Origin: Sphingobacterium sp. UBA7855
GTDB taxonomy: Bacteria; Bacteroidota; Bacteroidia; Sphingobacteriales; Sphingobacteriaceae
NCBI GenBank assembly: GCA_002500745.1
Contig: DLST01000018.1
Location: 503,836-567,835, forward strand
Reading direction: 5' to 3'
Length of the DNA: 64,000 nt
Both the position numbers and the translations under genes were made by a program. Positions 8,872 through 18,496 of the stretch are shown here, piece after piece; position 1 is the first letter of the stretch, and every line of letters starts with the position of its first letter. The notes beneath the pieces were generated by a model. It was not told the DNA's origin. It ran no database searches and worked only from the letters and a program-made list of their open reading frames with translations.

Positions 8872-9567
8872 ATGAACAAAGAGGTGCAGTTTCAAGATTG
8901 GGGTCTTGTCGATTACCAAGAAGCATGGGACAGACAAGAATCCATCTTTAAGGGAGTATTGGATATCAAGCACGACAATAGGGTCAATGCGACAACGACC
9001 ATTACCCCAAATTACTTGATCTTCACAGCACATCCGCATGTTTACACCTTGGGGAAAAGCGGGCACGAGGAATACTTGCTGTTAGATGAAAAAGGGCTCG
9101 AAGAGAAGGAGGCCAAATTCTACAAGATCAACCGCGGTGGTGACATTACTTATCACGGCCCCGGGCAGATTGTCGGTTACCCAATCCTGGATCTTGATAA
9201 CTTCTTTACTGATATACACCTTTACCTGCGCACACTGGAAGAAGCGATCATATTGACCTGTGCTGATTTTGGTATTGAAGCCGGAAGATATCCTGGGTTT
9301 ACCGGTGTATGGATTGAACCGGATAAGCCAACAGCGCGCAAAATATGTGCGATGGGAGTACGCGCTTCGCGCTGGGTGACCATGCATGGCTTTGCCTTCA
9401 ATGTCAATACAGATCTTGACTATTTTAGCAATATCATTCCTTGTGGCATCGACGATAAAGATGTTACGTCATTAAAGCGGGAACTTGGCAAAGAAGTCGA
9501 CATGGAAGATGTGAAAGAAAAACTGAAGGGTCATATTGCGAACCTATTTGAAATGCAAATAGTGTAA
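8872..9567 (+). CDS. lipB: Lipoyl(octanoyl) transferase LipB
   Basis: 231 residues from the ATG at 8872; an earlier in-frame ATG at 8833 is inside a terminator stem and would add residues not seen in the family. LipB moves octanoyl groups from acyl carrier protein to lipoate-dependent enzymes. The signature RGGDITYHGPGQIVGYPIL is present, as are the invariant Lys in ARKICAMGVR and the catalytic Cys in NIIPCGI. The gene ends at the strong hairpin at 9590. No lipA is visible nearby. Confidence 0.95.
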   Translation: MNKEVQFQDWGLVDYQEAWDRQESIFKGVLDIKHDNRVNATTTITPNYLIFTAHPHVYTLGKSGHEEYLLLDEKGLEEKEAKFYKINRGGDITYHGPGQIVGYPILDLDNFFTDIHLYLRTLEEAIILTCADFGIEAGRYPGFTGVWIEPDKPTARKICAMGVRASRWVTMHGFAFNVNTDLDYFSNIIPCGIDDKDVTSLKRELGKEVDMEDVKEKLKGHIANLFEMQIV

Positions 9568-9589
9568 TTTTAGTTTTCAACAACATAAT

Positions 9590-9633
9590 AAGGGCCTTTG
9601 GAGCAGAATTTTAATTCCGCTCCAAAGGCCCTT
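9590..9633. terminator. Bidirectional terminator between lipB and the SH3 protein gene
   Basis: Long near-perfect hairpin: AAGGGCCTTTGGAGC pairs with GCTCCAAAGGCCCTT, and the stem continues as GAATT/AATTC after one mismatch. It separates convergent genes. Confidence 0.85.
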
Positions 9634-9747
9634 ATTTCTGAGCTTCCCTGTTGCTCCTGTTTAATAAAACTCCTGCTAAGGACACAAACAAAGGCCATTT
9701 TCAGACACTTAATGGTCTTTACGTGCCCCCGACCCTATTTCCGAACA

Positions 9748-10968
9748 TTAACAGTAAAACATACATTCGTAGCTGGCGAGTTTTCCTTCGACAAATCTGA
9801 AAATAAATAACCCGGCATCGCCATTTTGAATATAGTACGTATGTGGCGTTGAAATCCAATCTGCCGAAAGTAGTTCACCAAAGTGGTCTACAAAGTCTTT
9901 TTCTGCGTAATTAGCATCCATCCGCTCATTGCCCATGACAATGGTTTCGCCCTCACTAAGAAATAGCCGATAAAAACTACCCGCCACTCGCCCTTTATTA
10001 TTTTCTTCAAAGGCGACAATCATATTGGGTGTTTTATAATAGTACTGTGGCTCCCACCCACATTCGGGCATATCTGGGATTTCGGAAACCCGTTGTAAAT
10101 CCAGTTGCTTCATTTGAGCATCTGTGATCTTTCCGTCAAATAAAGACACGCCTTTCCATTCGAAATGAAAGTTTAAAGCTTTTAGTTTCTTGGCATAAAC
10201 TTCGGACTGGAGCTCATTTTGGAATTTATTGGCCAAGACCAATTCAAAATCGATATCAACTTTGGGATCCACCACTGCTGCTTTGGTGTAGGTTTCCTTC
10301 CAATAAGTAAGGGCTTCTTTCAATTTGAAATACTTGGTCCAGCCTATTTCCCGCAGACGACCTACCGCCGCCAGCTCCTTTTCCTGATCCTTTCCTTTGA
10401 CGTCCAAGTAATCTTTTAAGACCTTTTCATAGGTGAGTTGGGCACCCAGATATTTCATTTGAATATATTCAGGTCGCTTATGAAAGTGGTCACCAATATA
10501 CACCCATCCGTCAGCATACAGCGGCACATAATCGACACATACCATTTCATTGGGCCTCGCCCTACGCACAGCGGTACTTGTTGTATTAGGAGCCTTACGC
10601 ACGCGCAATTGTGACACCTGCACATAGAAATGTGGGCATTGGGCATCTGTTGTTCCACGATAGAAATATTGTTTTGGCTCGCCAGCAGACCTTTTTCCAT
10701 TCATGGCACTTTTTAGAGGCTGACGGTCTATAAATCCGATATCTCCATTACTTACTTGCACCTTATATTGCATATTGGTGGAGTCCAATAGATATACTGG
10801 TGCTTCTGTCGGAAAGATTCCTAAGAGGTCTTTACTGTTTCTTTCTTCACGGTAGAGGTGGCCCCATGTTGAGGTATACATTGGTCGCTGACCTGCTGAT
10901 TGTGCTACTGCCTGATGCACAAAACAAGCTAAAAGCAGATAGCATATAACAAATACTTTTTTCGACAT
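9748..10968 (-). CDS. Secreted SH3-domain protein of unknown function
   Basis: 406 residues with a Sec signal peptide (LLLACFVHQAVAQS, cleavage probably after AVAQ). Two SH3b-like segments can be seen: one around GIFPTEAPVYLLDS...YKVQVSNGDIGFIDRQPL, the other around VSQLRVRKAPNTTSTAVRRARPNEMVCV...GWVYIGD. The C-terminal half, rich in Trp and Tyr, ends in a short FRFVEGKLASYECMFYC. SH3b domains usually bind cell-wall peptides, so a periplasmic or envelope role is likely, but no catalytic domain is recognised. An inverted repeat GTTGATC-N10-GATCAAC (10993-11016) lies upstream and could be an operator. Confidence 0.8.
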   Translation of the reverse strand: MSKKVFVICYLLLACFVHQAVAQSAGQRPMYTSTWGHLYREERNSKDLLGIFPTEAPVYLLDSTNMQYKVQVSNGDIGFIDRQPLKSAMNGKRSAGEPKQYFYRGTTDAQCPHFYVQVSQLRVRKAPNTTSTAVRRARPNEMVCVDYVPLYADGWVYIGDHFHKRPEYIQMKYLGAQLTYEKVLKDYLDVKGKDQEKELAAVGRLREIGWTKYFKLKEALTYWKETYTKAAVVDPKVDIDFELVLANKFQNELQSEVYAKKLKALNFHFEWKGVSLFDGKITDAQMKQLDLQRVSEIPDMPECGWEPQYYYKTPNMIVAFEENNKGRVAGSFYRLFLSEGETIVMGNERMDANYAEKDFVDHFGELLSADWISTPHTYYIQNGDAGLFIFRFVEGKLASYECMFYC

Positions 10969-11183
10969 AAATTAATTCTTTGAATAGTAAAGGTTGATCA
11001 TTGTATCGCGATCAACAGCAGGCAATATCCCTTTTACAAATGCACCAGAAGCCTTCCCAGTTGTCAGTTAAACAAACACCTTTTCGATAACCAAATTAAA
11101 CAAAAAAGGGGCCAATGAAATCACGTGAATCAGGTATTTTTTTGAGGTAGGGAACGATCAGATGTATAAACTACTGGATGTCA

Positions 11184-11564
11184 TTATTTGCGTTGCAGTA
11201 AGCTCACCTGTCCTTCCAATGATAGGATTGTTTTTTCTTGTGCCTTGACCGTTTGCTCTAAGGCATTAACCAGCTGCTTATAAATACCAAGGCCTTCGGC
11301 AGTGACATGCGCTGTTTCTGCAGGTAGAGCACTGAGCGCTCTCTTCTCATCCTTTCGCATCATAGTTCCTTCGCCCATGAGCAACCATGCGGGACTAATA
11401 TCGGGATGTTTGGACAATATAGCGATCATGGCATCGGAACTGAGTGCGGTATTTTTCTGCCCTCCCTTGAAGTTTGCATAGGAAAGTTGTAAGTCTTTGA
11501 AAAATTCGGTTTTGCTGATGCATTTGGTTTCGGCGATCAGCAGCACACGTTCCTTTACATTCAC
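11184..11564 (-). CDS. XRE/CI-like helix-turn-helix repressor, second of a tandem pair
   Basis: 126 residues, starting at a GTG (11564) preceded by a purine-rich AGAGGC. Residues 1-70 form a phage-repressor-like HTH with the phrase SPAWLLMGEGTMM, known from Bacteroidota phage-like repressors. Residues 85-126 form a short coiled coil (LVNALEQTVKAQEKTILSLE) expected to dimerise. It is a diverged paralog of the next gene: both share the WLL-GEG phrase and the QEKTI-SLE coiled-coil motif. There is no LexA-like peptidase domain. Only 28 bp separate the two genes, so they are probably co-transcribed. Confidence 0.8.
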   Translation of the reverse strand: MNVKERVLLIAETKCISKTEFFKDLQLSYANFKGGQKNTALSSDAMIAILSKHPDISPAWLLMGEGTMMRKDEKRALSALPAETAHVTAEGLGIYKQLVNALEQTVKAQEKTILSLEGQVSLLQRK

Positions 11565-11592
11565 TTTTGCCTCTTTTTAAAATGTTTGTGGT

Positions 11593-12009
11593 TTACTTGT
11601 TTCTTAAAGACTTTATTTCCTTTTCTTGGATAGACAATAATCGCTCTAGCGAAATAATTGTCTTCTCCTGAGACTTAATAGTGATATTTTGTGACGATAT
11701 GACCTGTTTCAATGAATTGACCACTGCATTAGTTAAACCATCTGCCTCATTAGCTACATAGCCTCCCTCATCTTCTTCCTGAGCATGAATAGGTTTTAAC
11801 ATCTCACCTTCGCCTTTTAATAGCCATTCTGATGAGTAGGCTGGAAATTTTTCAACAATACTCACTAGCCACTTTGCCTGTACGTCTGTGTTATTACTTA
11901 AAGCACGTGTAAATACACCTCTACTTGCTCCTACGGCACTTTCGAAGGCTGTTACACTCAGTCCTTCTCTATCTGCTATAACTTTAATTCTCGTTAAAAA
12001 AGAACTCAT
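11593..12009 (-). CDS. XRE/CI-like helix-turn-helix repressor, first of a tandem pair
   Basis: 138 residues from the ATG at 12009; another in-frame ATG two codons earlier (12015) overlaps a putative operator half, so the start is uncertain by six bases. The N-terminal HTH (LTRIKVIADREGLSVTAFE, VGASRGVFTRALSN) is followed by SSEWLLKGEGEML and a C-terminal coiled coil with two repeats of the SQE/QEK-type heptad. The gene faces the unknown gene at 12198 across a 13-bp inverted repeat (12015-12083), so it most likely represses itself, its divergent neighbour, or both. Confidence 0.82.
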   Translation of the reverse strand: MSSFLTRIKVIADREGLSVTAFESAVGASRGVFTRALSNNTDVQAKWLVSIVEKFPAYSSEWLLKGEGEMLKPIHAQEEDEGGYVANEADGLTNAVVNSLKQVISSQNITIKSQEKTIISLERLLSIQEKEIKSLRNK

Positions 12010-12014
12010 AATCA

Positions 12015-12083
12015 ATAATTATCAATATAAAATTTGTTTAATCGAAAATTAGTGTTTAAATTAGCTTCACTATTGATAATTAT
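12015..12083. promoter_or_regulatory. Paired operator candidate between divergent genes
   Basis: ATAATTATCAATA at 12015-12027 and its exact reverse complement TATTGATAATTAT at 12071-12083 form a 13-bp perfect inverted repeat with 43 bp between the arms. They lie between the divergent repressor gene and the gene at 12198, and the left arm touches the repressor start codon. This is a classic layout for repressor binding with autoregulation. Confidence 0.6.
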
Positions 12084-12197
12084 AAACACAACATTTTAAT
12101 CAAAAACCTTAAATACGAAACCAAAAAGGCTTTAGATCAGTGCACGGATCAATATATGCCCTAGTATCGGTTTCATCGACTAAAAAATTATAATCTG

Positions 12198-12974
12198 ATG
12201 AAAAATACGGAAAAGAAACTAAAAGCGAAACATTTTCGCTATTTATGCAAGGATATAGTCAAAAATCCAATGATCTATATCAGGGATTTCTATCGCTATG
12301 AAACGGATATTATTTGTTGGATGAATAATATTCAGCTTTTTGTCAACGCAGCAACTGCCCCCGAAATGGGAAACCGCAATTTTGCTGAAAACGGATACCA
12401 TTGCAAAGAAATGATCAAACAGATTGAGGTGGCTTATGTAATTTTTCACCAATGTCAACTCCCGATACAAAAAAAGCCATTGAATTTCTTTTCGACAAAA
12501 GAAGACTACCACAACTACGTATTTAAACTGGAATACACGACCCATGGACATATAGATCCTTCTGACACCATCAGCAAGTTCTTCTCGTACCAATCTCTTC
12601 AAAAATGGTACGATACAATGGATGATATCATGCACTATCTAACGGTATCCGACTCTCGTAACTACGAATATTTTGGTGATCAAATTATGGCCATACGAGA
12701 ATTGCTGATGCGACTTGCATTTGCCCTATACTATATCTATAAAGATGAGGGAATATCCTTAAATGTTCCATGCTATGTAAAAGCTATCAATGATGAACCT
12801 CATCATTCTACCAAAGAGAAAACTATATTACGGCAAATGATGGAAGAAAGTATTGATAAAAAATATGCTAAAAAAGAAGCGCAGAAAAGTAGTAATGATA
12901 TTGAAGACAGCCAAGGCTTGGGCACATCAGAAATCCCCGTAAGCGAAAATAGCAACTTAGAAACGATTAACTAA
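12198..12974 (+). CDS. Unknown protein divergent from the repressor pair
   Basis: 258 residues, no recognised domain. The first 200 residues look all-helical and rich in Tyr, Trp, Lys and His (IYIRDFYRYETDIICWMNN; LRQMMEESIDKKYAKKEAQK), with a polar, likely disordered C-terminal tail. It has no signal peptide, so it is expected in the cytoplasm. It is divergent from the repressors and in the same direction as the HEPN gene that follows 127 bp later, so the two may be one controlled unit. An 11-bp inverted repeat GGTTTCATCGA flanks it (12169-12179 and 12995-13005). Function unknown. Confidence 0.7.
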   Translation: MKNTEKKLKAKHFRYLCKDIVKNPMIYIRDFYRYETDIICWMNNIQLFVNAATAPEMGNRNFAENGYHCKEMIKQIEVAYVIFHQCQLPIQKKPLNFFSTKEDYHNYVFKLEYTTHGHIDPSDTISKFFSYQSLQKWYDTMDDIMHYLTVSDSRNYEYFGDQIMAIRELLMRLAFALYYIYKDEGISLNVPCYVKAINDEPHHSTKEKTILRQMMEESIDKKYAKKEAQKSSNDIEDSQGLGTSEIPVSENSNLETIN

Positions 12975-13035
12975 CGCATTTTAAGTACCAAAGATCGATG
13001 AAACCCGCATAATCTATAATACCAAATTGTAACGA

Positions 13036-13072
13036 ATTCATGAATGCAGTGAAATGATAAACTATTCATGAT
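13036..13072. repeat. Two ATTCATGA palindromic sites before the HEPN gene
   Basis: ATTCATGAAT at 13036-13045 is a perfect palindrome; ATTCATGAT at 13064-13072 repeats it 28 bp later. They lie 30 to 66 bp upstream of the HEPN gene start and may be operator sites or chance in AT-rich DNA. Confidence 0.3.
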
Positions 13073-13101
13073 GAGTTACAACAACACCAAACCAATTAAT
13101 T

Positions 13102-14793
13102 ATGAACACCGATATTAACCCTATTATCGAAGCAATCCTTCGTGCTGTTGCCGTCGATGAAATTTACCAATGGACTTTTGACCACGACGGTAAAAAGTAT
13201 CAAATGTTACAGGTCAATCTTACCTCAAATGCCGGAATTCGATTTTCCGATGCCAACAGCCTTATAAACAAAACTGTTGGCACATACCCCAATGTATATA
13301 TCAATGTGAACTTTACGCACGAAATACAACAAAAAATAGATCAAGGTTTAGGTCGGGCATACCTTATTTGCCAACCTGAAAATCGCATTTATCAGAATCC
13401 TGTGCAAGACATCCCCCTTGTCTTACCAGATAATAAAAGTGACGAAGTCGTGGAAAAAACACGAACATATATCGAAAAGGAAAAGGGCAAGATTCGATCT
13501 TTTATAGATGGTTACAATTTCTATTTCGAGCATAAAAATCATGCACACGCAGCATTTATGCTACACCAAGCTCTAGAACTTGCATTTCGAACAGCAGAAA
13601 ACATCCTCGTCGTTGAGGATAAAAAGTCGCATTCGCTAAAAAATCATATAAACTATCTCAAAGCTTTCGACGATCGGCTCGGCACACTAGCTGATAATGA
13701 CGAAAACAAACAGGCTTTGGGGAAAATTAATAAGGCTTACATTGACTATCGATATCACTTTGACTATTTTATTGACGAAGATGTATTAGAAACAGCCTAT
13801 CAGATTGCTATCAATACATTAAATTGGATCTACGATTATTCCACTATTTTGTTCAAAGAAATTAAGTCAAAACTTAAACCAATCGTAGTGACCAATATCG
13901 AAGTTGAAAATTCCAAAAATAACAATGAAATATACAAGAAAAGTTATTGTAATGCCAATTATCGAGACCTCATTTTAAACGCTATCGAGCGCTATTGCAC
14001 TCCTGCGTTAGTCGTATGTTTCGGTTATGATTCTGATCATCACAAATATCATAATGCGCTCCAAAGAGCTAAAAAGAACCATATCACCCATTCCTACTAT
14101 ATTTTTGTTGCTTATGAGACTTTAAATGGCGAGATCAATAATCTAACGCAGCTCATAACAGATATGCTTCCCAACAATGTATCGCTCACGCTGGCCCTGG
14201 AAAACTCAGCTGTTTTCAGCAAACAGTTTTCAAAGGGTCATCCCTTTTTTCTTTCGCTCCTGAAAGCGGGCGATATCTGGTTGCAAAATACATCCATGGC
14301 CAATATCGATCTGGAAAGCATCGTTGCCCCACAGCTAAATCTAGGTTATGTACGTCAACAATGGAAGACGCGCTATAATAACGCGCGCACATTATATTTA
14401 CCTTGTGAGGAAGACTACTCAGCAATAAGCATCGAGGCCATATATTATATGCTATCTCAAGCGCTGCAACAAGTTTGTCTTGGCGTAATCAATACCGTAC
14501 TTCAATACAAACCGCAACGGATCAATCTCACTTTCCTCATGCAACTCTGCAAATTGATAGTTCCTGATGCCTACGCCACATTTTGCTTGGACCATGAAGA
14601 GCCACTTAAGGCCTTTAAAAATATTACGGAAGCACAACAACAATTTACGCACAATGCAAATTATAAAGGAGATCCACTAACAATTATAGAATTGCAAAAA
14701 CGCACAAAAACGTTTATGGAAAGATGTAACCAAGAGATGGAAAGCTATTTTGAAAAAATTTCTAACCAACAGCTGGTCGAACAAGTTGAATAG
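13102..14793 (+). CDS. HEPN / nucleotidyltransferase-like / HEPN protein
   Basis: 563 residues. Residues about 118-250 match a HEPN domain: AAFMLHQALELAFRTAENIL with H-S-LKNHINYL, then YIDYRYHFDYFIDEDVL, as in Bacteroidota HEPN proteins that read DARY. Residues about 285-396 resemble the C-terminal part of a degenerate minimal nucleotidyltransferase (VVCFGYDSD, FSKGHPFFLSLLKAGDIWL). Residues about 420-550 look like a second, more diverged HEPN domain (YYMLSQALQQVCLG, LQYKPQRINLTFL). The first 115 residues are unassigned. HEPN domains are often RNases or toxin and defence components; the Rx4-6H nuclease motif is not obvious here, so activity is uncertain. A decayed copy of its 3' end lies at 16090-16320. 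Confidence 0.75.
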   Translation: MNTDINPIIEAILRAVAVDEIYQWTFDHDGKKYQMLQVNLTSNAGIRFSDANSLINKTVGTYPNVYINVNFTHEIQQKIDQGLGRAYLICQPENRIYQNPVQDIPLVLPDNKSDEVVEKTRTYIEKEKGKIRSFIDGYNFYFEHKNHAHAAFMLHQALELAFRTAENILVVEDKKSHSLKNHINYLKAFDDRLGTLADNDENKQALGKINKAYIDYRYHFDYFIDEDVLETAYQIAINTLNWIYDYSTILFKEIKSKLKPIVVTNIEVENSKNNNEIYKKSYCNANYRDLILNAIERYCTPALVVCFGYDSDHHKYHNALQRAKKNHITHSYYIFVAYETLNGEINNLTQLITDMLPNNVSLTLALENSAVFSKQFSKGHPFFLSLLKAGDIWLQNTSMANIDLESIVAPQLNLGYVRQQWKTRYNNARTLYLPCEEDYSAISIEAIYYMLSQALQQVCLGVINTVLQYKPQRINLTFLMQLCKLIVPDAYATFCLDHEEPLKAFKNITEAQQQFTHNANYKGDPLTIIELQKRTKTFMERCNQEMESYFEKISNQQLVEQVE

Positions 14794-14838
14794 AAGGGGT
14801 TATTAAAAATAGAAGCTTGAGCACCCTTATTTCAACGA

Positions 14839-15961
<1,123 letters not shown>

Positions 15962-15973
15962 AGTACATTTTGT

Positions 15974-16067
15974 ATTCACCAAAAGTCATGCTTTTCGGTG
16001 AGTATATTCACCAAAAGTCATGCTTTTCGGTGAGTATATTCACCAAAAAGCATGACTTTTGGTGAAT
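15974..16067. repeat. Three tandem 32-bp palindromes at the start of the decayed ATPase
   Basis: Copies begin at 15974, 16006 and 16038. The first two are identical (ATTCACCAAAAGTCATGC then TTTTCGGTGAGT). The third is a better palindrome, with 11-bp arms ATTCACCAAAA and TTTTGGTGAAT. The array ends 12 bp before the ATPase start codon. It looks like a multi-copy operator; the exact 32-bp period puts the sites on one face of the helix. The array is intact although the gene is dead. Confidence 0.85.
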
Positions 16068-16089
16068 TATAATATCATAAAACTTTTGT

Positions 16090-16320
16090 ATACTATTAAA
16101 TACTGCCTTAAATACGATGAGATCCCCAGAATTCATCAGTCGAAGCCTAAAGAAATCACCAAAATATTTATCGAAGAATGTAACTAGGAGATGGAAAGCC
16201 ACCATTTCTTCATCTCCTTAAACAAAATTGACCAAGAAGCCTCGCAAAGCAAGGGCGGCAGAAAAATGAGAAAGATGACATCCGGATCAATCGTAACTAC
16301 GGGTAAAGTGGGAATAGTGT
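16090..16320 (+). pseudogene. Decayed 3' fragment of a second HEPN-type gene
   Basis: Translating the frame through 16170-16230 gives KIFIEECN, a TAG stop, then EMESHHFFISLNKIDQEAS. This aligns with TKTFMERCN-QEMESYFEKISNQQ at the end of the intact HEPN protein (14704-14772). The DNA around 16168-16199 is also clearly similar to 14712-14743, with only a few substitutions. The copy has an in-frame TAG exactly where the intact gene has a Gln codon, and no usable start. It continues past the homologous region to a TAA at 16318-16320. Confidence 0.65.
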
Positions 16321-16370
16321 AAAGATCTCAAATGGAAATTACAAAAATCACAGGACAACCTAATTTTTTT

Positions 16371-16419
16371 CTGTACCCCTATTTTAACGGCACTCTGTAC
16401 CTAAACAGCATCCTGTACC
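16371..16419 (+). promoter_or_regulatory. Three CTGTACC direct repeats upstream of the MocR operon
   Basis: CTGTACC occurs at 16371-16377, 16395-16401 and 16413-16419, just before a TAAATTAG box (16426-16433) that could be the -7 element. MocR-type regulators such as GabR and PdxR bind short direct repeats upstream of the genes they control, so these are likely binding sites for the regulator encoded at 16824. Confidence 0.55.
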
Positions 16420-16449
16420 CTTCTTAAATTAGCAAAAAGATTTATTCTA

Positions 16450-16821
16450 ATGGCGACAACTGCACATCAACCGTATCTGATCAGACAAGTGGATCTTTCT
16501 GATTTAGCGTTTATCAAAGAAATGCAAAACAAAAAGCAGGTAGATACAGCACGCATAAGCATGCCTTTCCTGGTGCTCGACCAAGGCAATCAATTAAAAG
16601 CCTTTTCATCTGTAATACTCTGCAAAAAGAATTTACTGTCGGTCGAAATGACCTACGAGGGTCCTATTTCGGATACGCTTTCCATCGTATTTATGGACAA
16701 AGCGCAATCCTTCTTTGAGCAGCAGTTGATGGACCTATTTGGTTCGGAAGAATCGCTCAGAAAAGGAATCCACCGATATAATAACTGGTTAAATCAAAAC
16801 AGAAACAGTAAATTAGCATAA
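16450..16821 (+). CDS. Small protein of unknown function, partner of the MocR regulator
   Basis: 123 residues, soluble, no signal peptide, no recognised domain. The sequence alternates short hydrophobic strands with helices (ISMPFLVLDQGNQLKAFSSVILC, LLSVEMTYEGPISDTLSIVFMD), which suggests a compact alpha/beta fold; the C-terminus is polar (RKGIHRYNNWLNQNRN). Its stop codon is only 2 nt from the start of the MocR gene, so the two are translationally coupled. The CTGTACC repeats lie upstream of both. Confidence 0.7.
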   Translation: MATTAHQPYLIRQVDLSDLAFIKEMQNKKQVDTARISMPFLVLDQGNQLKAFSSVILCKKNLLSVEMTYEGPISDTLSIVFMDKAQSFFEQQLMDLFGSEESLRKGIHRYNNWLNQNRNSKLA

Positions 16822-16823
16822 GG

Positions 16824-18239
16824 ATGGAACAGCAACTCTTATATAAAAAAATAGCCAATATTGTCGAAAACCAGATCAAAAATGGTTCCTTGGTATATGG
16901 CGATCGTTTACCTTCTGTCCGCAGCGCTCAGAAATTATACAATGTAAGTTTAAATACGGCAAAAAGTGCCTATATGGAACTAGAGAGTCGATCGCTCATT
17001 GAATCACGCCCTAAATCAGGTTATTTCGTTAGCCGGTCTGGTCTTCGTCGGATGGCGATTCCCTCCATTTCTACATTCAAAATCGACAAAAAGAAACAAG
17101 ATCCCGCGGCATTGATCGATAAAGTTTTCCACTCCTTGGAAGACAAGGAAATTACACGCTTTTCACTGGGTTTACCGAGTGCATCATTACTTCCGATTCA
17201 GAAACTCAATCGATGCATTATAGAGTCGGTTCATGAACTGCATGATTATGGTGATCAATATGGACAGGTACAGGGAAGTCCGAGCTTACGGAAAGAAATT
17301 GCCAAATGGTCATTGGTACTTGAAGGAAAAATAAGTGACGAGGATCTTATTATCACGTCGGGCGCCATGAATGCCATCTACAGCTGTCTTCGTGCCGTCA
17401 CTAGACCCGGCGACACCATAGCGGTAGAAAGTCCCCTTTATTTCGGCTTTATTCAGGCTTTTCAACTACTGGGTCTCAAAACCATCGAGATTCCTACCCA
17501 CCCTATTACGGGAATTGAATTGGATGCACTGAAAAAAGTTATTCATAAAATTGATGTCTGTTGTTTTGTCACCAACTTTAGCAATCCATTGGGCGCACTA
17601 ATGCCTGAAGAACACAAGAAAGAGCTTGTGAAACTGCTGGCACACCACCATATTCCATTGATTGAAGACGACCTCTATGGTAACATCTATTTCGGTTCGT
17701 CGCGGCCAAGACCATGCAAATATTTTGACGAGGAGGGACTAGTGATGTGGTGTGGATCATTTACCAAAGTATTAGCCCCCAGTTTTCGGCTCGGATGGGT
17801 AGAACCTGGGCAATACAAGGATAAGATCCTAAAACAAAAACTCATACAGACGATTTCGCAGCCTGCAATTTATCAAGAGGCGGTCTCTAAATTCTTACAG
17901 ATTGGCCGTTACGACCATCACCTTAACAGCTTGAGAAAAAAACTGTACAGCAATTATGTCAATTTCAGAAACAGCATTGAGGCCCATTTCCCGGAAAACA
18001 CCAAAATGTCGCAGCCAGAAGGTGGCTTTGTACTTTGGTTAGAGCTGGACAAAAAGATAGACTCAACGGTACTCTACGATTATGCGCTCAGGCAAAAGTT
18101 GAGTTTTGCACCGGGAAGGATGTTTACGCAGCACGATCAGTTTAAAAACTGTATTCGGCTTAACTATGCGGTGGACTGGAACGAAAAGACGGCACAGGAT
18201 CTGATGCGCCTCGGCCGATTTTTTAAGGCTGTATTGTAA
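16824..18239 (+). CDS. MocR/GntR-type transcription regulator with aminotransferase domain
   Basis: 471 residues. An N-terminal GntR winged helix (LLYKKIANIVENQIKNGSL, GDRLPSVRSAQKLYNVSLNT) is joined to a fold-type I aminotransferase domain. The PLP lysine is K315 in CGSFTKVLAPSFRLGW; ITSGAMNAIYSCLRAV and VTNFSNPLG fit the fold. Such proteins bind PLP or an amino-acid adduct and control vitamin B6, GABA or taurine genes; which one applies here cannot be read from the sequence, since the only co-transcribed gene is the unknown 123-residue protein. An AAGG just before the ATG may help the start. Confidence 0.92.
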   Translation: MEQQLLYKKIANIVENQIKNGSLVYGDRLPSVRSAQKLYNVSLNTAKSAYMELESRSLIESRPKSGYFVSRSGLRRMAIPSISTFKIDKKKQDPAALIDKVFHSLEDKEITRFSLGLPSASLLPIQKLNRCIIESVHELHDYGDQYGQVQGSPSLRKEIAKWSLVLEGKISDEDLIITSGAMNAIYSCLRAVTRPGDTIAVESPLYFGFIQAFQLLGLKTIEIPTHPITGIELDALKKVIHKIDVCCFVTNFSNPLGALMPEEHKKELVKLLAHHHIPLIEDDLYGNIYFGSSRPRPCKYFDEEGLVMWCGSFTKVLAPSFRLGWVEPGQYKDKILKQKLIQTISQPAIYQEAVSKFLQIGRYDHHLNSLRKKLYSNYVNFRNSIEAHFPENTKMSQPEGGFVLWLELDKKIDSTVLYDYALRQKLSFAPGRMFTQHDQFKNCIRLNYAVDWNEKTAQDLMRLGRFFKAVL

Positions 18240-18496
18240 GAGGAATACCATTGAGACCTTCTTTGGGAAAATAACTACGTTTCCATCACGGGTCAACACT
18301 GTATTAAACATTTCCGCGATCATCAGTTTGGTATGATTGGATAAGATTTGCTCTGCGCCGCGCCGCGTTGTCTACCCAGATCTTGACCTTAAAGGTATTT
18401 AACCTGTATCCTATAAACGTTCGAAGGGCACCTTGTGGGCGCGCTGGGAATTAAAAAACAAAGTGTACTCACCTCGCAGAGAGAAAGGAATCCTTG

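Noticed and set aside
16008..16205. A 65-codon minus-strand frame across the palindrome array and HEPN remnant.
   Set aside because: It is the reverse shadow of repeat DNA and of the decayed HEPN fragment on the plus strand; no independent coding signal.
18240..18496. Coding-like pieces on the minus strand between the MocR and PepSY genes, for example RGEYTLFFNSQRAHK and FKVKIWVDNAARRRANLI in different frames.
   Set aside because: They look like remains of a broken gene, but the frames shift repeatedly and I could not match them to any family, so no feature was called.
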